Source of the DNA: Profundibacter sp033851955
GTDB taxonomy: Bacteria > Pseudomonadota > Alphaproteobacteria > Rhodobacterales > Rhodobacteraceae
Reading direction: 5' to 3'
DNA: 64,000 nucleotides
Assembly: GCA_033851955.1 (NCBI GenBank)
Contig: JAWSVK010000013.1
Coordinates: 62,001-126,000 of the forward strand
A program made the translations under genes and the position numbers. Each line of letters begins with the position of its first letter. Position 1 is the stretch's first letter. The notes under the pieces were generated by a model. That model was not told where the DNA came from. It saw only the letters and a program-made list of their open reading frames with translations, and made no database searches. Positions 49,919 to 57,275 of this stretch are shown here, one piece after another.

Positions 49919-50997
49919 GCATTCAGCCGAGTGACGAGACGCAATTGAGTGAAGCGATCGCGACGGCCAAAGCGCCATTGCGGATCGTCGGGAATGGCAC
50001 GCGTGGGGTGGCTTGTGCGGGGGATGTTCTATCCACCGCTGGGATGAGCGGCATCAGCCTGTATGAGCCGGGCGCGTTGACGATTGTGGCGGCTGCGGGC
50101 ACGCCGCTGGCCGAAGTTGAGGCGGCACTGGCGGCTGAAGGGCAGCGCTTGCCGTTTGAGCCGATGGACCATCGCGGATTGCTGGGCACCACTGGTGCGC
50201 CAACCATTGGCGGCGTTGTGGCGGCGAATATCTCTGGCCCGCGGCGGGTGCAGTCGGGGGCCTGTCGTGACAGCCTGATCGGGGTGCGATTTGTCGATGG
50301 GCGCGGCGATATTTTGAAAAACGGCGGCCGCGTGATGAAGAACGTCACGGGCTATGATTTGGTCAAGCTGATGGCAGGTTCATTCGGCACGCTTGGGGTG
50401 ATCAGCGAAGTGGCGTTCAAGGTGCTGCCGGACGTGGAAACCAGCGCTTGCGTGGTTTTGAACGGGTTGAGCGACGTGGAGGCGGTGGCGGCAATGTCGG
50501 CGGTGCTTGGTTCACCCTTTGAGGTGTCGGGGGCTGCACATGACGGCGATCGCACAGTGTTGCGGTTGGAGGGGTTCACGGAATCCGTGGCCTATCGTGC
50601 CAAATGTATGCAAGAGTTGTTGGCCCCCTTTGGAGAGGTCGAGCTGATTGAGGACACCGCGCTTTGGCAAGGCTTGCGCGATGTGGTTCCGTTCCACGGT
50701 AAGCAAGGCAATGTCTGGCGTATTTCGGTGAAACCCTCCGACGCGCCGCAGGTGATTGCCGGGCTGGACGCGGATGCAAGCTTGCTGGACTGGGGTGGCG
50801 GTTTGATCTGGGCATTGACGCCACGGGGCGTGGATGCGCGGGCAAAAATGGGCACTGTGTGTGGCCATGCGACGTTGGTACGTGGCACGGATTTCGCGCG
50901 GTTCCAGCCCGAGGTCGGCCCCTTGGCTAAGATCACGGCAGGATTGCGGGCGCAGTTTGATCCGCGCGGTATTTTGAACGCAGGGGTGATGGGCTGA
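49915..50997 (+). CDS. glcE: Glycolate oxidase subunit GlcE
   Basis: Second FAD-domain subunit, 360 residues. FAD_binding_4 motifs are LRIVGNGTRG, the GLLGTTGAPTIGGVVAANIS segment (20 residues) and KNVTGYDLVKLMAGSFGTLG. Like other GlcE proteins it lacks the full C-terminal oxidase domain of GlcD. It overlaps glcD by 4 bp and glcF by 1 bp, so the three are translated as one unit. Confidence 0.94.
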   Translation: MSIQPSDETQLSEAIATAKAPLRIVGNGTRGVACAGDVLSTAGMSGISLYEPGALTIVAAAGTPLAEVEAALAAEGQRLPFEPMDHRGLLGTTGAPTIGGVVAANISGPRRVQSGACRDSLIGVRFVDGRGDILKNGGRVMKNVTGYDLVKLMAGSFGTLGVISEVAFKVLPDVETSACVVLNGLSDVEAVAAMSAVLGSPFEVSGAAHDGDRTVLRLEGFTESVAYRAKCMQELLAPFGEVELIEDTALWQGLRDVVPFHGKQGNVWRISVKPSDAPQVIAGLDADASLLDWGGGLIWALTPRGVDARAKMGTVCGHATLVRGTDFARFQPEVGPLAKITAGLRAQFDPRGILNAGVMG

Positions 50998-52292
50998 TGC
51001 AAACAAATTTCACTTCCGAACAATTACAAGACCCGAATATTGAGCGCGCCAATGAAATCTTGCGTGCCTGTGTGCATTGCGGGTTTTGCACGGCGACTTG
51101 CCCGACGTATCAGGTGCTTGGCGACGAATTAGACAGCCCGCGTGGGCGGATCTATCTGATTAAGGATATGCTGGAAACGGGTCGCCCCGCCGATAAGAAA
51201 ACGGTCGAGCATGTGGACAAATGCTTGTCCTGTCTGGCCTGTATGACGACTTGTCCCTCTGGGGTGCATTACATGCATCTGGTTGACCATGCGCGGGCCT
51301 ATATTGAGCAGACGTATAAACGCCCCTTGATGGACCGGATGCTGCGCAGCGTGTTGGCGCAGATCATACCTTACCCCAAGCGGTTTCGGCTGGCCTTGTT
51401 GGGGGCCAAGATAGGCCGCCCGTTCGCGTTCTTGATGCCGGATGCGCGCTTGAAAGCGATGTTGCAGATGGCGCCAAAGCGCATTCCTGCTGTTAGTCGT
51501 AATGATGATCCGCAAGTGTTCGCGGCCAAGGGCGTGCGCAAAATGCGGGTGGCCTTGCTGACGGGTTGTGCGCAAAAGGCGCTGAACACCGATATCAATG
51601 ACGCCACCATCCGGCTGCTGCGACGGCTGGGTTGCGAGGTGGTTGTGGCCAAGGGTATGGGCTGTTGCGGTGCGCTGACCCATCACATGGGCAAAGAGAC
51701 GCAGGCGCATGCTTCGGCGGCGGCCAATATCGCGGCTTGGATGGCGGAAAAGAACGGCGCGGGGTTGGATGCGATTGTGGTCAACACCTCGGGTTGCGGC
51801 ACCACCGTTAAGGACTATGGGCATATGTTTCGCAACGATGTTTTGGCGGCGGATGCGGCCAGTGTTTCGGCCATGGCGATGGATGTGTCCGAGGTGTTGA
51901 TGCAGCTGGATATGCCCAAAGGCGCGCCCAAGGACATGCGCGTTGCCTATCATTCGGCCTGTTCGTTGCAGCATGGGCAGCAGATTAAAACCCATCCCCA
52001 AACCTTGTTGAAACGTGCCGGATTTGAGGTGGTTGAGCCAGCGGACAGCCATCTGTGCTGTGGCTCGGCGGGCACGTATAATTTGATGCAGCCGGTGATT
52101 TCGCAGCAGTTGAAGGACCGCAAAGTTCAGACGCTTGAAGCCAAGCAACCTGACGTGATTTCGGCGGGTAACATCGGCTGTATGATGCAGATTGGCGGCG
52201 GCACGGATGTGCCTATTGTTCATACTGTTGAGCTGCTGGATTGGGCCACAGGCGGGCCAAAACCACGCGAAATTGACGAAAATCAGCCTTAA
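50997..52292 (+). CDS. glcF: Glycolate oxidase iron-sulfur subunit GlcF
   Basis: Electron-transfer subunit of 431 residues carrying two 4Fe-4S clusters. Ligand cysteines are 25, 28, 31 and 35 (CVHCGFCTATCP) and 76, 79, 82 and 86 (CLSCLACMTTCP). Two CCG domains follow (GCCGALTHHMG; LCCGSAGTYN), as in heterodisulfide-reductase-like proteins. It passes electrons from GlcD to the quinone pool. Marine Roseobacters use this enzyme on phytoplankton-derived glycolate. Confidence 0.95.
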   Translation: MQTNFTSEQLQDPNIERANEILRACVHCGFCTATCPTYQVLGDELDSPRGRIYLIKDMLETGRPADKKTVEHVDKCLSCLACMTTCPSGVHYMHLVDHARAYIEQTYKRPLMDRMLRSVLAQIIPYPKRFRLALLGAKIGRPFAFLMPDARLKAMLQMAPKRIPAVSRNDDPQVFAAKGVRKMRVALLTGCAQKALNTDINDATIRLLRRLGCEVVVAKGMGCCGALTHHMGKETQAHASAAANIAAWMAEKNGAGLDAIVVNTSGCGTTVKDYGHMFRNDVLAADAASVSAMAMDVSEVLMQLDMPKGAPKDMRVAYHSACSLQHGQQIKTHPQTLLKRAGFEVVEPADSHLCCGSAGTYNLMQPVISQQLKDRKVQTLEAKQPDVISAGNIGCMMQIGGGTDVPIVHTVELLDWATGGPKPREIDENQP

Positions 52293-52338
52293 TCCTGCCG
52301 CATCGCATCGATACTCACCACGAAACAGTGGAGATAAC

Positions 52339-53163
52339 ATGCGCAAATTTTTCAGTATTTTGGCCCTTGCCGCCAGCTTTGCGACAGCGGGAAACGCTGA
52401 CCAATCGGGTGGTTTGCGCAAAATGTTGACCGGTGATGACAGTCGTGGATGGGAGGCCGTTGGACGGCTGAATATCGCTGGTAAAAGCATGTGTACAGGC
52501 GCGTTGATTGCACCGGATCTGGTGCTGACAGCGGCGCATTGTGTCTATGACAAACAGTCCGGCGAGCGGGTCGATGACACCACAATCGAATTTCTGGCGG
52601 GATGGCGCGGCGGGCGTGCCAGCGCTTATGCGAATGTGAAACGCGCTGTGGTTCACCCATCTTATGAGTTTTCAAAAGGCGAAACCGAGATCCGTGTGCG
52701 CCATGATCTGGCGGTTTTGCAGCTGGCACGGCCTATCAACAAATCCTCGATCACACCGTTTCAGACCGACTTGCGACCGCGCAAAGGGACGGAAATTGGC
52801 ATCGTGTCCTATGCCCGTGACCGCGCTGAATCACCATCGATCCAAGAGAGTTGTAACGTCATGGCCCGCCAATCGGGCACTTTGATCATGTCCTGCGATG
52901 TTAATTATGGGTCATCCGGTGCGCCGGTCTTTTTGATGGGCGAAGATGGGCAGGTACCACGGATCGTTTCTGTGGTCTCGGCCATGGCCGATGTGAATGG
53001 GCAAAAGGTGGCGCTGGGCATGGTGTTGGAAGATGCGCTGGCGGAAATTTTGACTGAGTTGAAAGCCACTGAGGGACCGTTTCAACGGGTGAAACCCGCA
53101 TCAGGGAAACTGGTGATGCAGGGCGGTGTTAGCCGCACCGGGGCCAAGTTTTTACGACCGTGA
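52339..53163 (+). CDS. Exported trypsin-like serine protease (first of a tandem pair)
   Basis: Secreted S1-family protease of 274 residues. The signal peptide is MRKFFSILALAASFATAGNA. The catalytic triad is complete: His67 in TAAHC, Asp123 in RHDLAVLQL and Ser193 in NYGSSGAPVF. Cysteines at 52 and 68 and at 172 and 186 are positioned for two disulfides. The ATG at 52339 has GGAG upstream; the open frame before it overlaps glcF. The C-terminal 30 residues are a basic extension absent from the second copy. Confidence 0.9.
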   Translation: MRKFFSILALAASFATAGNADQSGGLRKMLTGDDSRGWEAVGRLNIAGKSMCTGALIAPDLVLTAAHCVYDKQSGERVDDTTIEFLAGWRGGRASAYANVKRAVVHPSYEFSKGETEIRVRHDLAVLQLARPINKSSITPFQTDLRPRKGTEIGIVSYARDRAESPSIQESCNVMARQSGTLIMSCDVNYGSSGAPVFLMGEDGQVPRIVSVVSAMADVNGQKVALGMVLEDALAEILTELKATEGPFQRVKPASGKLVMQGGVSRTGAKFLRP

Positions 53164-53906
53164 AGATGTTTAAACCTGCAATCATCGCGGCGCTAATTTT
53201 GACCAATATGAGCTTGCCGGCCTTGGGCGAAAGCACCGGTTTACGACGTTTGACGCTGCGGTCTGACACCTTGGGGTGGGAGGCCGTGGGCAAGGTAATG
53301 ATCGGCAAAACGGGCTATTGCACGGGCGTTTTACTGCGCACTGACATTGTTTTGACGGCGGCGCATTGTCTATTTGCAAAAGACACTGGCGCACGTCGAG
53401 ATCCAAAAAACCTGGTGTTTATGGCCGGTTTGCGCGATGGAAAATCCGTTGCCACGCGCCGCGTTCGCCGCGCTGTATTGCCCTTGCAATATCGTCCGCG
53501 TGGGGGTGACCCACGGGTGAATATCCAAAACGACGTGGCGTTATTGCAATTGGAACAACCGATCGCGGCAGCTTCGGCTGCGCCGTTTTTAGTGAAATCC
53601 CTGTCTCAAATGGGCCGCGAGGTCAGTGTGGTTTCTTACGCGCGGGGGCGGGACGAAACGCTGTCTTGGCAAAAGAAATGCGACGTGATTGGCACGCACA
53701 AAAGCTTGGCAGCATTCTCGTGTGATGTGTATTTTGGCTCCTCTGGGGCACCGGTTTTTGATCGGTCTGGGTCCCGCGCTCGCATCGTTTCGATCATTTC
53801 AAGTGGTCGCCGAGAGCAAGGCAAAACAGTGGCTTGGGGCATGGACCTTGCTGGATTGGTGCCTGAACTAATGGCGGCATTTCGATCTGGCAAAGGCGTT
53901 TTTTGA
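53160..53906 (+). CDS. Exported trypsin-like serine protease (second of a tandem pair)
   Basis: Paralogue of the preceding protein, 248 residues. The triad is His69 (TAAHC), Asp125 (QNDVALLQL) and Ser195 (YFGSSGAPVF). The N-terminal hydrophobic signal is FKPAIIAALILTNMSLPALG. Both mature proteins share the opening pattern SxGLRxLxxxxDxxGWEAVG, so a local duplication is clear. Translation starts at GTG 53160, overlapping the previous stop, or at ATG 53166. Substrates are unknown. Confidence 0.88.
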   Translation: MKMFKPAIIAALILTNMSLPALGESTGLRRLTLRSDTLGWEAVGKVMIGKTGYCTGVLLRTDIVLTAAHCLFAKDTGARRDPKNLVFMAGLRDGKSVATRRVRRAVLPLQYRPRGGDPRVNIQNDVALLQLEQPIAAASAAPFLVKSLSQMGREVSVVSYARGRDETLSWQKKCDVIGTHKSLAAFSCDVYFGSSGAPVFDRSGSRARIVSIISSGRREQGKTVAWGMDLAGLVPELMAAFRSGKGVF

Positions 53907-53927
53907 TCCGCGATTTAACCCGCGTGG

Positions 53928-53958
53928 CTTGAAACCTTAGAAATCACTTCCCATCTTA
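53928..53958 (+). promoter_or_regulatory. Sigma-32 (RpoH) type heat-shock promoter
   Basis: CTTGAAA (53928-53934), a 15-bp spacer and CCCATCTTA (53950-53958) match the heat-shock consensus CTTGAAA-N13-15-CCCATnT. It lies about 100 bp before the hsp20 start, placing the transcript start near 53964, at the head of the ROSE-like leader. Confidence 0.8.
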
Positions 53959-53965
53959 TTATCAC

Positions 53966-54051
53966 CAGACGCCGCATCGCGGGTTTGGCAATCGCAAACG
54001 GTCTGTCCATGACGGAAGGCCACTTACATTTGTCGCTTAGATAAGGATGAA
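53966..54051 (+). promoter_or_regulatory. ROSE-like RNA thermometer in the hsp20 leader
   Basis: The leader folds by eye into stacked hairpins. An outer CAGAC/GTCTG stem (53966-53970, 54001-54005) encloses CCGC/GCGG and GTTTG/CAAAC. The final hairpin hides the ribosome binding site: TTTGTCGCTT (54029-54038) pairs with AAGGATGAA (54043-54051) around AGAT, with TCGCT (54033-54037) opposite AGGA. This reproduces the conserved UYGCU:AGGA pairing with a bulged G that defines ROSE elements of alphaproteobacterial small heat-shock genes. Confidence 0.82.
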
Positions 54052-54055
54052 CGAT

Positions 54056-54535
54056 ATGAGAAATTTTGACCTTGCACCGCTATACCGCACCACTGTTGGT
54101 TTCGACCAAGTTGCCGACATAATGGACCGCGTGTTCACAAATGATGTCAGTAAACAAACCTACCCGCCCTATAACATTGAGAAAACCGACGAGGATGCAT
54201 GGCGTATTACAATCGCCGTTGCCGGGTTTTCGGATGAAGATCTGTCTGTCGAGGTGCGTGAAAACTCACTGGTTGTGACGGCGCGCAAAGTCCAAGAAGA
54301 ACAACGTACCTATCTGCATCGCGGTATTGCCACCCGTGCGTTTGAGCGGCGTTTCCATTTGGCGGACCACGTTCGCGTGAGTGGGGCGGCGCATAAGGAC
54401 GGGATGCTGCATATTGATTTGATGCGCGAAGTTCCCGAGGCTTTGAAACCGCGTCAAATCCAGATTGCTTCGGATGTGTCGACGGCAGCCAAGACCGTTG
54501 AAGGTAAATCCAAGAAGGTCAAAAAAGCTAGCTAA
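54056..54535 (+). CDS. Small heat-shock protein, Hsp20/IbpA family
   Basis: ATP-independent holdase chaperone of 159 residues with an alpha-crystallin domain (PPYNIEKTDEDAWRITIAVA, DLSVEVRENSLVV, FERRFHLADHVRV) and IbpA-like N-terminus MRNFDLAPLYRTTVGFDQV. A lysine-rich tail ends the protein. The start at 54056 has AAGGA eight bases upstream; an in-frame ATG at 54047 overlaps that site and cannot use it. A heat-shock promoter and thermometer precede the gene, giving two layers of temperature control. Confidence 0.94.
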   Translation: MRNFDLAPLYRTTVGFDQVADIMDRVFTNDVSKQTYPPYNIEKTDEDAWRITIAVAGFSDEDLSVEVRENSLVVTARKVQEEQRTYLHRGIATRAFERRFHLADHVRVSGAAHKDGMLHIDLMREVPEALKPRQIQIASDVSTAAKTVEGKSKKVKKAS

Positions 54536-54556
54536 GGCATTCTTTGAAAAAGTTTT

Positions 54557-54583
54557 GGGCGCGAGGCCGATTGCTTCGCGCCC
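54557..54583 (+). terminator. Terminator after hsp20
   Basis: GGGCGCGA (54557-54564) and TCGCGCCC (54576-54583) form a perfect 8-bp stem, followed by AGTTTCTTCTTTT. Repeat copy D starts directly afterwards. Confidence 0.75.
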
Positions 54584-54586
54584 AGT

Positions 54587-54662
54587 TTCTTCTTTTCCTA
54601 AATATCCGCGCCGCAGGCCCAAAAGTTTTCTTGCCTGCGGCGCGGATATTTGAAGAACAAAA
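54587..54662. repeat. Convergent-junction inverted-repeat element, copy D (short loop)
   Basis: CCGCGCCGCAGGC and GCCTGCGGCGCGG with outer AAATAT/ATATTT arms surround the loop CCAAAAGTTTTCTT. It is nearly identical in its core to copy C (39071-39146). It lies between the convergent hsp20 and VWA-protein genes, ending 7 bp before the VWA stop codon. Confidence 0.88.
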
Positions 54663-54668
54663 ATAAGA

Positions 54669-56672
54669 TCAATTATCGCTCAATGACTTGGCCAGGCGCA
54701 TCAGTTTGATCGCCTCGGAGCGATAGCCAAAAGCGTCCTCGCCTTTGGTGTCGTTGGCCAGGTCGATCAACGCATCATAACCCCAATCTTGAAGGTATTT
54801 ACCACCCGTCAGCAGTTGGCCGTAGCCTGCAATCGCGGCCGAAAAACGGATGTCGTCGCTGAGCTGCCCCATGTCTGCAGTGATCGGGGTGGTCAGCAGT
54901 TGGCTAACATCTTCGCCCGGAGTTTTGTAGCGCAGCTTTAGGAAGCCAAGTTCGCCGTTGCCGACGCCCTCGGGGGCGGGCTGGTAGCGCAGCGCGTCAT
55001 TTAGAATGGCGTCTGATCCGATTGGGGTGATTTCATAGATCGCGGTTACGGTGTGACCCGCGCCAATCTCACCGGCGTCCACTTTGTCGTTGTTGAAATC
55101 CTCGCGGGCCAGGGCGCGGGTTTCATAGCCGATCAAGCGGTATTCGGCGATCTGGGTGGGGTTGAACTCAACCTGAATTTTCACGTCATTGGCAATCGGG
55201 AACATCGCGCCGCTCAACTGATCGACCAGCACTTTTTGGGCCTCGGACAGGGTGTCGATATAGGCCGCTGTGCCGTTGCCGTTTTGCGCCAGTGCTTGCA
55301 TGGTGGCGTCGTCCAGATTGCCACGGCCAAAGCCCAGCACTGATAGATATGTGCCGCTGTCGCGTTTTTTAGCGATGAAGTCTTTCAGCTGATCTGGGTT
55401 GCGGATGCCGACGTTGAAATCGCCATCGGTCGCCAAAATGATGCGGCTGATTTCGCCATCTGCGCGCATGTCTTCGGCCACGGCGTAGGCCTGTTGCAGC
55501 CCTTGTTGACCTGCGGTCGAGCCACCCGCAGATAGCCGCGTTAAGGCGGCCATGATCTTGGCTCTGTCTTTGACGCGGGTGGGTTCCAGCACTTGACCCG
55601 CGCTGCCCGCATAGGTGACGATCGACACTTCGTCGTCTGGGTGCAGTTCGGACAGCATCAGCCGGAAACTCTGGATCAGCAGGGGCAATTTGTTGGGGGT
55701 TTCCATGGAGCCCGAGGTGTCGATCAGGAACACAAGGTTCAGCGCGGGGCGGGTTTCAATGGCGGGCATCTGGCCTTGAATGCCGATGTGCACCAATTGG
55801 GTGGCGTCATTCCATGGGGTAGGAAACACAGTGACGGTGGGTTTGAACGGGGCTTCATTCGCATCTGGTGCGGGGTAGTCGTAGGGGAAATAGTTGATCA
55901 TTTCCTCGACCCGCACCGACTGTGGGTCGGGTAAATGGCCGTTCAGCAGGCTGCCCCGCATCACCGAATAGGACGCGGTGTCGACGTCGATTGAGAAGGT
56001 CGAGACGGGTTCGTCATTGGTAATTTTGATGGGGTTGGCGTCGGCGTTGGCGAAGGTTTCGGTGTTGGGTTGGGAGGGTATGTTCACCTCTTTGGATTCA
56101 TATACAGCCATACCATTCACGATACCGCCCGTTGGGGCGGGGGCCACCTTGCGGGCAAGTCGGGGAGAAGCAGGCGCGATTTCAGCCGCAAGCCCGTCGG
56201 CTTCGGTCTTTGTGGGGGCTGCGCCGGAGTTCTGTATCATCACCCGTCCTTCTGGCTCCTCAACTGAGAGCACGGCATCGTCACGCTGCGAGGGACGTGT
56301 TGTGTTAGTTTGGGCGATAGGCCTATCCAAAGTTACCTCGTCCGCAACAACATACGGTTTTGGCAGATCAAAGCTGATATCGGGTTGCTGCGCATAAAAG
56401 AACACGCCAATGCCAACGGCGGTGATGGATGTGGTGGCCGCCAATGCGTTTCGGGTGGTGACGGAATGAAACATGTGAATTACTCCTGATGAAATGCGCG
56501 ACATGAGTGTCGGGCGATCAGGAGTATGACGGGCCTCGGAGGCTGATCCTTGGCGAGAACCCTGTAAATCGTCGAAGTTTTTCATCGCAAGGGCCAGATG
56601 TGCGTCTTTGGAGGCTGCATCAGGCGTGGCCGTTTTCATGGCGTCTTTTAGGTGCTTCAGATCGTCAGTCAT
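54669..56672 (-). CDS. Membrane-anchored von Willebrand A protein (YfbK-like) with cytoplasmic N-terminus
   Basis: Protein of 667 residues. An N-terminal cytoplasmic segment of about 75 residues precedes a single helix (NALAATTSITAVGIGVFFYA). A YfbK N-terminal domain follows (PVSTFSIDVDTASYSVMRGS, VRVEEMINYFPYDYP), then a VWA domain with an intact MIDAS (VFLIDTSGSM, DGDFNVG) and the DUF3520 C-terminal domain. It overlaps the sigma-factor gene by 4 bp. The position and topology suggest that the N-terminal segment is an anti-sigma module controlled by the external VWA part; this is inference. Confidence 0.87.
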   Translation of the reverse strand: MTDDLKHLKDAMKTATPDAASKDAHLALAMKNFDDLQGSRQGSASEARHTPDRPTLMSRISSGVIHMFHSVTTRNALAATTSITAVGIGVFFYAQQPDISFDLPKPYVVADEVTLDRPIAQTNTTRPSQRDDAVLSVEEPEGRVMIQNSGAAPTKTEADGLAAEIAPASPRLARKVAPAPTGGIVNGMAVYESKEVNIPSQPNTETFANADANPIKITNDEPVSTFSIDVDTASYSVMRGSLLNGHLPDPQSVRVEEMINYFPYDYPAPDANEAPFKPTVTVFPTPWNDATQLVHIGIQGQMPAIETRPALNLVFLIDTSGSMETPNKLPLLIQSFRLMLSELHPDDEVSIVTYAGSAGQVLEPTRVKDRAKIMAALTRLSAGGSTAGQQGLQQAYAVAEDMRADGEISRIILATDGDFNVGIRNPDQLKDFIAKKRDSGTYLSVLGFGRGNLDDATMQALAQNGNGTAAYIDTLSEAQKVLVDQLSGAMFPIANDVKIQVEFNPTQIAEYRLIGYETRALAREDFNNDKVDAGEIGAGHTVTAIYEITPIGSDAILNDALRYQPAPEGVGNGELGFLKLRYKTPGEDVSQLLTTPITADMGQLSDDIRFSAAIAGYGQLLTGGKYLQDWGYDALIDLANDTKGEDAFGYRSEAIKLMRLAKSLSDN

Positions 56673-57217
56673 GCCTTTTGCTCCTCTTCATGCAGGACGC
56701 GCAGGTGCTTTTTCACCTCGGCCATGCGCCAGCTTATGGTGCCCTCGGACACGCCCAAAACGTCGCCTGCTTCACGGTGGGTCATTTCGTCCTCCAACGT
56801 CAGTGCCAAGGTGTCGCGCAATTCCGGTGACAGGCTGGACATGGCTTGGGCCAACCAGTCGATGCCGTCTTGAGTCTCTTTGTTACTGGCGACGCGGTTG
56901 ACCTCCCAATCGCCCCAACCATCGGCGGCGCGGGTGTGGGTAGCCATGCGGCGGCGGCGGTCGTGGGCGGCGTTGACCGCCACGCGGTAGAGCCAAGTCG
57001 AGAACCGCGCTTGACGTTTGAAGCTGGCCAGTTTGGCGGGCAGGGCGGCGCAGATGTCTTGGGTCAAGTCTTCGGCGTCAGCACGGGTTCCGGTGAGGCG
57101 AAAACACAGGCCGAACAGGCGGTCATAGCTGCGGGCGAGCAACAACGAGAAAGCCTCGCGGTCGCCATCTGCCGCTGCTTGGGCAAGTGTCTCGTCTGTT
57201 GTTTCCATCCGCATCAC
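56669..57217 (-). CDS. ECF RNA polymerase sigma factor
   Basis: Sigma-70 family protein of 182 residues with region 2 (YDRLFGLCFRLTGTRADAED, RFSTWLYRVAVNAAHDRRRR) and region 4 (LSPELRDTLALTLEDEMTHR, GVSEGTISWRMAEVKKHLR). The stop overlaps the VWA-protein start. I see no separate anti-sigma gene, so the VWA protein N-terminus is the best candidate partner. The start may be either of the close methionines (57217, 57214 or 57208). Target promoters are unknown. Confidence 0.92.
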   Translation of the reverse strand: MMRMETTDETLAQAAADGDREAFSLLLARSYDRLFGLCFRLTGTRADAEDLTQDICAALPAKLASFKRQARFSTWLYRVAVNAAHDRRRRMATHTRAADGWGDWEVNRVASNKETQDGIDWLAQAMSSLSPELRDTLALTLEDEMTHREAGDVLGVSEGTISWRMAEVKKHLRVLHEEEQKA

Positions 57218-57275
57218 AATTGATTAGACGGGCGTGGTTCGTCAATCCTTGGAACTAATTTAGCGAAAAAGCCCG

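Noticed and set aside
51129..52490. 453-codon antisense open frame opposite glcF
   Set aside because: Long only because of codon bias in glcF. The sequence is His/Arg-rich with no domain, and glcF has both ferredoxin motifs.
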